Source: Pseudomonas sp. FP2335
Lineage (GTDB): Bacteria; Pseudomonadota; Gammaproteobacteria; Pseudomonadales; Pseudomonadaceae
Direction of reading: 5' to 3'
Length of the DNA: 64,000 bases
Assembly (NCBI RefSeq): GCF_030687535.1
Contig: NZ_CP117437.1
Coordinates: 5,329,501-5,393,500 of the forward strand
The translations under genes and the position numbers were made by a program. Each line of letters starts with the position of its first letter. The stretch's first letter is position 1. Under the pieces are notes generated by a model. It did no database searches, was not told the origin of the DNA, and saw only the letters and a list, made by a program, of their open reading frames with translations. This document shows positions 54,960 through 64,000 of the stretch, in pieces.

Positions 54960-55042
54960 TCGTTTTGGTGTCTGATTCGGTAAGGAACCGGGAGCACCAT
55001 CTGCGTAGGCTGGAGGTTTAAGACTTGCGTCGCCTACGGTCT
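54960..55042 (-). promoter_or_regulatory. L10 leader (autoregulatory mRNA structure)
   Basis: Upstream of rplJ the transcript can fold into one hairpin CGTAGGC/GCCTACG (55004-55038) and a second nested helix in which GGTG/CACC (54967-54999) encloses CGGT/ACCG. This fits the L10-leader class bound by the L10-L7/L12 complex to repress translation of rplJL. Exact limits are approximate. Confidence 0.55.
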
Positions 55043-55111
55043 TGGATAGCCCCCGCCAGGCAGGGACCCCAATTTTTTCAATTGACGCGATCTCGCGCGC
55101 CAATCTGTGTC

Positions 55112-55807
55112 TTATACGTCCAGCGAGCCTTGGTCGATGACCAGACCTGGGCCCATAGTGGTGCTCAGGGTAACGCGCTTGACGTAGATACCTTTCGAGG
55201 AAGCAGGCTTGATACGCTTCAGGTCAGCGATCAGGGCTTCAACGTTTTCCTTCAGCTTGACGGCATCGAAACCGACTTTGCCAACGGAGGTGTGAATGAT
55301 GCCGTTTTTGTCGGTGCGATAACGAACCTGACCAGCCTTGGCGTTTTTAACCGCGGTAGCTACGTCTGGAGTTACGGTGCCGACTTTAGGGTTAGGCATC
55401 AGGCCACGCGGACCGAGGATCTGACCCAACTGACCTACAACGCGCATTGCATCCGGGGAGGCAATAACTACGTCATAGTTCAGGTCGCCGCCTTTCATTT
55501 CGGCAGCCAGGTCGTCCATACCAACGCGATCAGCGCCGGCGGCCAGAGCAGCTTCAGCTGCCGGGCCTTGGGTGAAGACAGCTACACGTACAGTCTTGCC
55601 AGTACCGTGAGGCAGCACAGTAGCGCTACGTACGACCTGGTCGGATTTACGTGGGTCAACACCCAGGTTTACAGCAACGTCAACGGACTCGCTGAACTTG
55701 ACAGTCGACAGCTCGGTCAGCAGGGCAGCAGCGTCTACAAAGTTGTAGGCCTTGCCTGCTTCGATTTTGCCGGCGATAGCCTTTTGGCGCTTGGTCAGCT
55801 TAGCCAT
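55112..55807 (-). CDS. rplA: Large ribosomal subunit protein L1
   Basis: A 231-residue protein of the L1 stalk near the E site. It starts [20 protein letters not shown] and has the family signature [20 protein letters not shown]. In E. coli L1 represses the L11 operon. Its ATG overlaps the rplK stop by one base (TAATG). Confidence 0.99.
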
Positions 55808-56238
55808 TACACACCCTCCACGTTAAGGCCCATGCTACGAGCAGAACCGGCGATGGTACGCACGGCTGCATCCATATCAGCTGCAGTCAGATCCGCGTTT
55901 TTGGTTTTCGCGATTTCTTCCAGCTGAGCACGAGTTACAGTGCCGACTTTAACGGTGTTAGGACGAGCGGAACCGCTAGTCAGACCGGCAGCCTTCTTCA
56001 GCAAAACCGAAGCCGGGGTCGACTTGGTTTCGAAAGTGAAGCTACGGTCGCTATAAACAGTGATGATCACTGGAGTCGGCAGACCTGGTTCAATACCCTG
56101 AGTACGGGCGTTGAAGGCCTTGCAGAACTCCATGATGTTCACGCCGTGCTGACCCAGAGCTGGACCGACGGGTGGACTTGGGTTGGCCTGAGCGGCCTTC
56201 ACTTGCAGCTTGATGTAAGCGGTAATCTTCTTGGCCAT
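55807..56238 (-). CDS. rplK: Large ribosomal subunit protein L11
   Basis: A 143-residue protein of the GTPase-associated centre, needed for RelA activation. It starts [20 protein letters not shown] at 56238 and has [20 protein letters not shown], with the C-terminal RNA-binding domain from about residue 70. It lies after the nusG terminator. I did not find a convincing sigma70 promoter in the 75 bases between. Confidence 0.98.
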
Positions 56239-56313
56239 GAGGCACTCCAATTACGGGTTCAGACGCCTCGAAAGGCTCCCCGGTTACTTGCGCGTTTATC
56301 CCAGTGACGACAA

Positions 56314-56340
56314 AACCCCACAGCCTAAGGCTGTGGGGTT
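56314..56340 (-). terminator. Terminator after nusG
   Basis: Perfect 12-base-pair stem AACCCCACAGCC/GGCTGTGGGGTT with a three-base loop, followed by TTTGTCG on the minus strand. It separates secE-nusG from the rplKAJL-rpoBC unit, though the T-run is short. Confidence 0.85.
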
Positions 56341-56355
56341 GGGATGCTTATTCAG

Positions 56356-56889
56356 CTAGACCTTCTCGACCTGGCTGAACTCCAACTCTACCGGAGTAGA
56401 GCGACCGAAAATGAGCACAGCCACTTGGATCCGGCTCTTTTCGTAGTTAACTTCTTCGACGGTGCCGTTGAAATCAGCAAACGGACCATCAGTAACACGA
56501 ACAACCTCACCCGGCTCGAACAACGTCTTCGGCTTAGGCTTGTCGCTGCCATCAGCAACACGACGCAGAATTGCTTCCGCCTCTTTGTCAGTGATAGGAG
56601 CAGGCTTATCAGCGGTTCCGCCAATGAAACCCATGACACGAGGGGTATCCTTGACCAAGTGCCAAGTACCTTCATTCATGTCCATCTGAACCAGCACATA
56701 GCCAGGGAAGAACTTGCGTTCGCTTTTACGCTTCTGACCATTCCGCATTTCAACCACTTCTTCAGTGGGAACCAGAATTTCGCCGAAGCCATCTTCCATG
56801 CCTGCCAGCTTTACGCGCTCCAGCAAAGAGCGCATAACATGCTTCTCGTAACCCGAGTAAGCATGCACAACGTACCAACGCTTAGCCAC
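56356..56889 (-). CDS. nusG: Transcription termination/antitermination factor NusG
   Basis: A 177-residue factor that binds RNA polymerase and, through its C-terminal KOW domain, either Rho or ribosomal S10. The NGN domain includes [20 protein letters not shown] and [20 protein letters not shown]; the KOW domain has [20 protein letters not shown]. The start codon is GTG. It lies nine bases after secE. Confidence 0.98.
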   Translation of the reverse strand: MAKRWYVVHAYSGYEKHVMRSLLERVKLAGMEDGFGEILVPTEEVVEMRNGQKRKSERKFFPGYVLVQMDMNEGTWHLVKDTPRVMGFIGGTADKPAPITDKEAEAILRRVADGSDKPKPKTLFEPGEVVRVTDGPFADFNGTVEEVNYEKSRIQVAVLIFGRSTPVELEFSQVEKV

Positions 56890-56898
56890 GGGACACCC

Positions 56899-57267
56899 TT
56901 AGCCAACAATCAAGGAAACAAGCCAGCCGAGCAGGGAATCAAGACCCCACAACAGCAACGCCATAACCAGGACAACAGCCACAACAATCAACGTGGTCTG
57001 CGTGGTTTCTTGGCGAGTCGGCCAAACGACTTTACGAATTTCGGTGCGAGCTTCCTTTACCAGGACCGCAAACGACTTGCCCTTGGCAGTCTGCAGGCCT
57101 ACAAAGGCAGCCACAGCAGCAAGGACCAGCAAAGCGAGTACACGGTACAGGATCGGCGAAGCAGAATAATACTGATTGCCAACAACGCCTACGACCACCA
57201 AGGCGACTACAGCGAGCCACTTGACCAGATCGAAACGAGAGCTTTGAGCTTCAGCCTTAGGAGTCAT
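56899..57267 (-). CDS. secE: Protein translocase subunit SecE
   Basis: A 122-residue clamp of the Sec translocon with three membrane helices (about residues 15-33, 40-60, 92-117), the long form found in enteric bacteria and pseudomonads. The conserved amphipathic segment VKEARTEIRKVVWPTRQETT precedes the last helix. It lies 45 bases after tRNA-Trp and is probably read from the same promoter. Confidence 0.97.
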   Translation of the reverse strand: MTPKAEAQSSRFDLVKWLAVVALVVVGVVGNQYYSASPILYRVLALLVLAAVAAFVGLQTAKGKSFAVLVKEARTEIRKVVWPTRQETTQTTLIVVAVVLVMALLLWGLDSLLGWLVSLIVG

Positions 57268-57312
57268 CTATGAAGATCCTGTGAAAAGAAAGCCAGATAC
57301 ACCACGTGAATC

Positions 57313-57388
57313 TGGCAGGTCAGGAGGGAATCGAACCCCCAACCTACGGTTTTGGAGACCGTCGCTCTGCCAATTGAGCTACTGACCT
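57313..57388 (-). tRNA. tRNA-Trp (CCA)
   Basis: A 76-base tRNA with acceptor stem AGGTCAG/CTGACCT, discriminator G, encoded CCA end, T-loop GGTTCGATTCC and anticodon CCA in GGTCTCCAAAACC. It is placed just before secE-nusG, as in other gammaproteobacteria. Confidence 0.97.
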
Positions 57389-57408
57389 AAAACAAAATCA
57401 GGCCGACC

Positions 57409-57437
57409 ATTATGCAGACCTGAAAAAGACTTTACAA
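57409..57437 (-). promoter_or_regulatory. Sigma70 promoter of tRNA-Trp-secE-nusG
   Basis: On the minus strand -35 TTGTAA and -10 CATAAT are separated by exactly 17 bases, ending about 20 bases before tRNA-Trp. A GC-rich GGTCGGCC follows the -10, which is typical of stringently controlled stable-RNA promoters. Confidence 0.75.
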
Positions 57438-57518
57438 CAACCAACCCCAACAGACTTGAAACCACCTGGCAAAAGCGCCAGAAAAAAACAGTATCAAGCC
57501 GAGGCAGCTGTTAAAACA

Positions 57519-57544
57519 AAGGCAGATATTTTCATATCTGCCTT
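57519..57544 (-). terminator. Hairpin after tRNA-Thr, probable terminator
   Basis: Perfect 11-base-pair stem AAGGCAGATAT/ATATCTGCCTT with a GAAA loop on the minus strand, followed by TGTTTTAAC. It lies six bases after the tRNA-Thr CCA end and probably ends the Tyr-Gly-Thr transcript. Confidence 0.7.
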
Positions 57545-57550
57545 GTTATA

Positions 57551-57626
57551 TGGAGCTCTTGAGCGGATTTGAACCGCTGACCTCACCCTTACCAAGGGTG
57601 TGCTCTACCAACTGAGCTACAAGAGC
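57551..57626 (-). tRNA. tRNA-Thr (GGT)
   Basis: A 76-base tRNA with acceptor GCTCTTG/CAAGAGC, T-loop GGTTCAAATCC, anticodon GGT in CCCTTGGTAAGGG, and encoded CCA. It is the last of the tRNA-Tyr-Gly-Thr cluster. Confidence 0.97.
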
Positions 57627-57652
57627 GAAACATCTTGCACAACCTGCAAACT

Positions 57653-57726
<74 letters not shown>

Positions 57727-57750
57727 GGAGCTTGCAGCTCACGCTAAAAA

Positions 57751-57835
<85 letters not shown>

Positions 57836-57848
57836 TAAGCGAGCCGGC

Positions 57849-57876
57849 ATTCTACATCACGCCGGCCTTCTGTCAA
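57849..57876 (-). promoter_or_regulatory. Sigma70 promoter of the tRNA-Tyr-Gly-Thr cluster
   Basis: On the minus strand -35 TTGACA (perfect) and -10 TAGAAT are separated by 16 bases, with the -10 ending 14 bases before tRNA-Tyr. The following GCCGGC is a GC-rich discriminator. Confidence 0.88.
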
Positions 57877-57965
57877 GCATTTTCTCATTTAAATTATGAG
57901 GTTAGCTGCGTTGACGATTGCTTTGCAGCTAAGGCCTTAAAGGTCTTCACTGCGAAGCGGGCGCC

Positions 57966-57994
57966 ATTCTATGCAAACTATTCGAGAGTTGCAA
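57966..57994 (-). promoter_or_regulatory. Second, upstream promoter of the tRNA cluster
   Basis: On the minus strand -35 TTGCAA and -10 TAGAAT are separated by exactly 17 bases. It lies 117 bases before the proximal promoter and its -35 is inside the end of the SPOR-domain gene. The -10 and the GC-rich GGCGCC after it copy the proximal promoter. Confidence 0.7.
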
Positions 57995-58424
57995 CGCCTT
58001 CGCACAACATTATTTTATGTTTTAACTCATTGAATTCATTAGCAAGGTTTTCAAAGGGCAGATCATCAGCCAATCGCCGACTTTCAGGCGCCACGCGAAG
58101 CCAATAACCAGAAGCGTCAGGAGTGCTCAGCAGTTGCACCTTGGCCTTTATATCCAGGCTAATCAGACGCTGCTCAAGCGCCTGCGCCTGGCGCTGATCC
58201 GTAAATCCACCTATGTACAAACACGTATTTTGCGCATCGGCGGTTTTTGCTCGATCTCTACGACCGACCGCATCAGAAGACTCACTCAGCAGACGAATAT
58301 CCTGCTGAGTTCCCCGATAAAGACTCAAAGGCGTGACATCCTTGGCCCGTAGCGGCGCCTCTTGTTGATGCCAGACGTAATAAAACGCGTTGAGGACAAG
58401 TAAAAGTAGAAACAACCAACGCAT
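57978..58424 (-). CDS. SPOR-domain membrane protein
   Basis: A 148-residue protein with an N-terminal membrane anchor (MRWLFLLLLVLNAFYYVWHQ) and a likely periplasmic C-terminal SPOR-like domain (CLYIGGFTDQRQAQALEQRL, then SGYWLRVAPESRRLADDLPF). SPOR domains bind denuded peptidoglycan at the division septum; whether this one does is unknown. The start at 58424 has TGAGGTG upstream and lies seven bases after coaX. The same gene sits between coaX and the tRNA cluster in P. aeruginosa. Confidence 0.82.
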   Translation of the reverse strand: MRWLFLLLLVLNAFYYVWHQQEAPLRAKDVTPLSLYRGTQQDIRLLSESSDAVGRRDRAKTADAQNTCLYIGGFTDQRQAQALEQRLISLDIKAKVQLLSTPDASGYWLRVAPESRRLADDLPFENLANEFNELKHKIMLCEGVATLE

Positions 58425-58431
58425 AAACACC

Positions 58432-59181
58432 TCAGGATAAAGGGCACGCCATCGCAAGACCCACGAATACCAGGTCAGGAACGAGTCGAGCGTGCGGCAC
58501 GGCCCCCGAAACCAGGTCCGCATCCCCGCCGGTCAGGAATACGGTGAAGTTATCACCCCAATAGCTACGAGCCAGCTCCAACTGAGTCAATACAAACCCC
58601 CTGAGCATCAGTGTACAACCACGCTCGACCGCCTCCACCGTGGTACGCCCTGGAGAGAGGCGCTCCAGAGCTCTCTCGGCAGCAGCATCGTCGTAACGGA
58701 TCTTGCGGGTATGAGTACGCAATTGGTTACGCATGAGAGGCATACCAGGACAAATGAAGCCGCCCAGGTGCTCACCATCTGCGCCAATAAAATCCGCAGT
58801 CGCCGCTGTGCCGAAATCGAGGACCAGGCAAGCGCCTGAAGCCAGCTTGAATCCGCCCAACATCGCCAACCAACGATCAAGCCCCAGACGTTCAAAGTCT
58901 TCGTAGCCGTTGCGCACCCCGGCCATTTCACGCGCAGAGGAGGCACAAGACACAATGACGCCAAAAGCCGACTCCAAGGCCGCGACCAGCTTGTTGGTCT
59001 CCTCCTGCGCCCTGACGCTCACCAAGCGGCAACGCGTCAGCAACAAGCCTGGGAGCAACTCCAAGCAATCAATCAAAGCACTGTCCGAACCAACGATACC
59101 TTCCGCCGAAACATCCGCCCGATCCGTGTCAAGTACACGCCATTTGATAAAGCTATTCCCACAGTCGAGCTCAAGAATCAT
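58432..59181 (-). CDS. coaX: Type III pantothenate kinase
   Basis: First enzyme of coenzyme A synthesis, 249 residues, of the ASKHA fold, which is not feedback inhibited by CoA. The phosphate motif is [14 protein letters not shown] near the start, the central motif [11 protein letters not shown], then [13 protein letters not shown] and [16 protein letters not shown] used the ATG at 59181; a GTG one codon earlier is possible. It overlaps birA by 11 bases. No type I kinase gene (coaA) is present, consistent with Pseudomonas relying on CoaX. Confidence 0.95.
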   Translation of the reverse strand: MILELDCGNSFIKWRVLDTDRADVSAEGIVGSDSALIDCLELLPGLLLTRCRLVSVRAQEETNKLVAALESAFGVIVSCASSAREMAGVRNGYEDFERLGLDRWLAMLGGFKLASGACLVLDFGTAATADFIGADGEHLGGFICPGMPLMRNQLRTHTRKIRYDDAAAERALERLSPGRTTVEAVERGCTLMLRGFVLTQLELARSYWGDNFTVFLTGGDADLVSGAVPHARLVPDLVFVGLAMACPLS

Positions 59182-60130
59182 CACGCAACCTCAGGCTTAA
59201 CTCACCACCGCTGTATATTTTCTCAACACCATCAACATTCAAACGCAACGCCCCTTGATGGTCGACGCCCAGCACCACACCATCAACCTGATTAACTCCA
59301 GCAATGAGAGAGACTTGCCGCCCCTGCCACGCATGCCCCTGCTCCCACTCCCCCTGAAGAGCCGCAAAACCTTCAGCTTTGTGCCGCGCCAGGTAGCCTT
59401 GCAACTGCAGCCCCAGCCGCGCGACCAACACGTTCCGATCAACTGGTACGCCCGTTTCAAGCTGCATCGAGGTCCACTGTTGGTCGACAGCATCGGCTTT
59501 GTGCATATTCACATTGATGCCTATTCCGACAACAACATGGCAAATATCAGCAGGATCTCCTACCAACTCCAGCAAAATCCCGGCAATTTTTTTCTGCCCC
59601 ACAAGGACATCATTTGGCCACTTCAGCGCAGCCTCCTGCACACCTGACTCACGCAAAGTCTGCATAACCGCCAAGCCAACAACGAGACTCAAGCCTTCCA
59701 GCTGCCGCAGGCCATCTTCGATACGCAGCACGAGGCTGTAATAAACATTCTGTGCAAATGGACTGACCCATTTTCGGCCGCGCCTCCCCCTTCCCGCTGT
59801 TTGCTGCTCCGCAAGCACCAGGATGGGCGCCGCACGTCCCGCATCAACAAGACGTAGAGCCTCTGCATTTGTGGAATCAATAGAGTTGTAAATTTGAATA
59901 GGCCACGCCAGAGAAGGCGCGCTCAGTGCAATTTTTTCAGCGCTCAGGAACACCAGTGGGGAGGCCAACTGATAGCCCTTTCCACGAACCCTATGAATGG
60001 GCAGATTTAATTCCGCCTCAAGGTGCTGGAGCTGCTTCCAGACAGCACTGCGACTGACACCCAGGGCCACGCCAAGTGCTTCTCCGGAGTGGAATCGGCC
60101 ATCTTTCAGAAGTTCTAACAACGTCAGCAT
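59171..60130 (-). CDS. birA: Biotin-protein ligase / biotin operon repressor BirA
   Basis: Bifunctional protein of 319 residues that attaches biotin to carboxylases and represses biotin genes. An N-terminal winged helix (about residues 1-60; [20 protein letters not shown]) binds DNA. The ligase domain has the biotinyl-AMP loop [17 protein letters not shown], the KWPNDVL lysine motif, and VVGIGINVN. The C-terminal SH3-like domain ends [18 protein letters not shown] sequence ([14 protein letters not shown]). It begins about 120 bases after the rRNA terminator. Confidence 0.97.
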   Translation of the reverse strand: MLTLLELLKDGRFHSGEALGVALGVSRSAVWKQLQHLEAELNLPIHRVRGKGYQLASPLVFLSAEKIALSAPSLAWPIQIYNSIDSTNAEALRLVDAGRAAPILVLAEQQTAGRGRRGRKWVSPFAQNVYYSLVLRIEDGLRQLEGLSLVVGLAVMQTLRESGVQEAALKWPNDVLVGQKKIAGILLELVGDPADICHVVVGIGINVNMHKADAVDQQWTSMQLETGVPVDRNVLVARLGLQLQGYLARHKAEGFAALQGEWEQGHAWQGRQVSLIAGVNQVDGVVLGVDHQGALRLNVDGVEKIYSGGELSLRLRDDS

Positions 60131-60253
60131 GCAAGTATCGCCTCACAATGAGGCCCGCATGATAGCCATGCGCAGGGTCATTGCATAGAAAGCCGAGAAT
60201 TTAGCGCCTGAAAAGCGAGACGTGGCCACGTCAACTTTTCGACCGTCCAAAAC

Positions 60254-60284
60254 AAAACCCCATCTGCTTTCGCAAATGGGGTTT
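60254..60284 (-). terminator. Terminator of the rRNA operon
   Basis: Minus-strand stem AAACCCCATTTGC-GAAA-GCAGATGGGGTTT (one mismatch-type pair) followed by TGTTTT. It lies about a dozen bases after the 5S 3' end. Confidence 0.85.
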
Positions 60285-60295
60285 CGGAATTTAAT

Positions 60296-60411
60296 CTTGA
60301 CGATGACCTACTCTCACATGGGGAAACCCCACACTACCATCGGCGATGCATCGTTTCACTGCTGAGTTCGGGATGGGATCAGGTGGTTCCAATGCTCTAT
60401 GGTCGTCAAGA
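60296..60411 (-). rRNA. rrf: 5S ribosomal RNA
   Basis: About 116 bases that read, on the minus strand, CTTGACGACCATAGAGCATT at the 5' end, then CCCATCCCGAACTCAGCAGT, and GTAGGTCATCGTCAAG at the 3' end; the two ends pair to form helix I. This is the Pseudomonas 5S sequence. Ends may be off by a few bases. Confidence 0.96.
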
Positions 60412-60559
60412 AATTCGGGTACTGAGTCGTGGCGTATGCCTCGCTTCAGCAAATTGGGTATGTGATAGCTTTCGGTGTTTTGTGAACGTCGAACTTTCGG
60501 TTCATTTCGTCTTCACACACCGCAATCTGGCCTTTCGACGCAAATTGCTTGGGTGTTAT

Positions 60560-63451
<2,892 letters not shown>

Positions 63452-63601
63452 ATATAACCCCAAGCAATCTGGTTATACTGTGAAGACAACATTCGCCGAA
63501 AATTCGAATTTCTCAACTAAGAGAACTCACAAATTTTACCTTAGCCTGATCCGTTACCAGTGAAAGTAACGTTCAGTCTATCTTTCTATCACATACCCAA
63601 A

Positions 63602-63613
63602 TTTTTAAAGAAC
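63602..63613 (-). promoter_or_regulatory. boxA antitermination site in the 16S-23S spacer
   Basis: Minus-strand GTTCTTTAAAAA, close to the rRNA boxA consensus, lies about 150 bases before 23S in the spacer. It would load NusB-S10 to keep polymerase resistant to Rho while reading 23S. Confidence 0.7.
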
Positions 63614-63698
63614 GATCTAATCAAAGACTAGAAATCAACATTCACCATCGTCACGATGGAATGCTCATTTCTAAGCTTTCAACAAACAGAAGCAGTAG

Positions 63699-63774
63699 TG
63701 GTGGAGCCAAACGGGATCGAACCGTTGACCTCCTGCGTGCAAGGCAGGCGCTCTCCCAGCTGAGCTATGGCCCC
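63699..63774 (-). tRNA. tRNA-Ala (TGC)
   Basis: A 76-base tRNA with acceptor GGGGCCA/TGGCTCC, which includes a G-U type pair, T-loop GGTTCGATCCC, anticodon TGC in GCCTTGCACGC, and encoded CCA. It is in the rRNA spacer, as usual. Confidence 0.97.
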
Positions 63775-63804
63775 GTATTTCTACAGGCGTTTCCCACACA
63801 AAAT

Positions 63805-63881
<77 letters not shown>

Positions 63882-63964
63882 AATTTCGGGCTGCTTCTTT
63901 ATCGTCTTCTTCAATGAATCAAGCAATTCGTGTGGGAACTTATGGAGCAGCTGATGTCGTCGAT

Positions 63965-64000
<36 letters not shown>

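Noticed and set aside
56239..56313. Promoter for rplK in the nusG-rplK gap
   Set aside because: No -35/-10 pair with acceptable match and spacing; the start may lie inside nusG or the genes may be read through from secE.
57467..57487. CTGGC/GCCAG hairpin followed by an A-run as a plus-strand terminator
   Set aside because: The stem has only five pairs, the tail on the plus strand is A and not T, and on the minus strand the T-run comes before the stem.

Overview
The window is a chromosomal segment of a Pseudomonas of the fluorescens lineage. The GC-rich coding sequence, the gene order (ribD-nrdR, zinc operon-oprG, ssb-MFS-uvrA-bfrA-katA, then the whole ribosomal protein block), the tRNA set and the REP elements with a GGGCTTGCCCGC core all fit this group. 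I see no insertion sequence, prophage, CRISPR array or clear pseudogene. No stretch longer than about 250 bases lacks a gene or RNA.

Region 1 (1-14 kb) holds housekeeping and envelope genes. These are ribD (cut by the window edge) and nrdR, a YbaY-type lipoprotein with a methyltransferase, the chaperone-thioredoxin cnoX, and a four-gene zinc-uptake-type operon behind a palindrome that may be a Zur operator. Next come an OmpW/OprG porin behind an ANR-type box, an epimerase-like protein, a MscS-family channel and a ybhP-clsB-ybhN membrane-lipid operon. Three REP inverted pairs lie between genes.

Region 2 (14-19.6 kb) is more accessory. It has an alpha/beta hydrolase overlapping a DUF3182 protein that looks like an ATP-grasp enzyme, a GlxA-type regulator divergent from a cysteine hydrolase, trans-aconitate methyltransferase, and an exported protein of unknown function.

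Region 3 (19.7-26.8 kb) is a DNA-repair and oxidative-stress block: ssb, a YajR-like exporter, uvrA, a ferritin lacking the bacterioferritin haem ligand, and catalase katA.

Region 4 (27-57.3 kb, all minus strand) is the S10-spc-alpha cluster, the str operon (rpsL-rpsG-fusA-tuf), rpoBC, rplKAJL and nusG-secE, about 30 kb of translation and transcription genes in one direction. Good sigma70 promoters are visible before rpsL, rpsJ, rpsM and, unexpectedly, between rpsN and rpsH. Terminator-like hairpins divide the block into transcription units.

Region 5 (57.3-64 kb, minus strand) has tRNA-Trp, Thr, Gly and Tyr, a SPOR-domain protein, coaX, birA, and an rRNA operon (5S, 23S, tRNA-Ala, tRNA-Ile and the last 36 bases of 16S). 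The second tuf gene that many pseudomonads carry between tRNA-Thr and tRNA-Trp is absent.

I found no convincing wholly new multi-gene system. The best leads are the split inside the spc operon, the DUF3182/hydrolase pair, the zinc operon operator, the missing tufB, and the tandem promoters before tRNA-Tyr.
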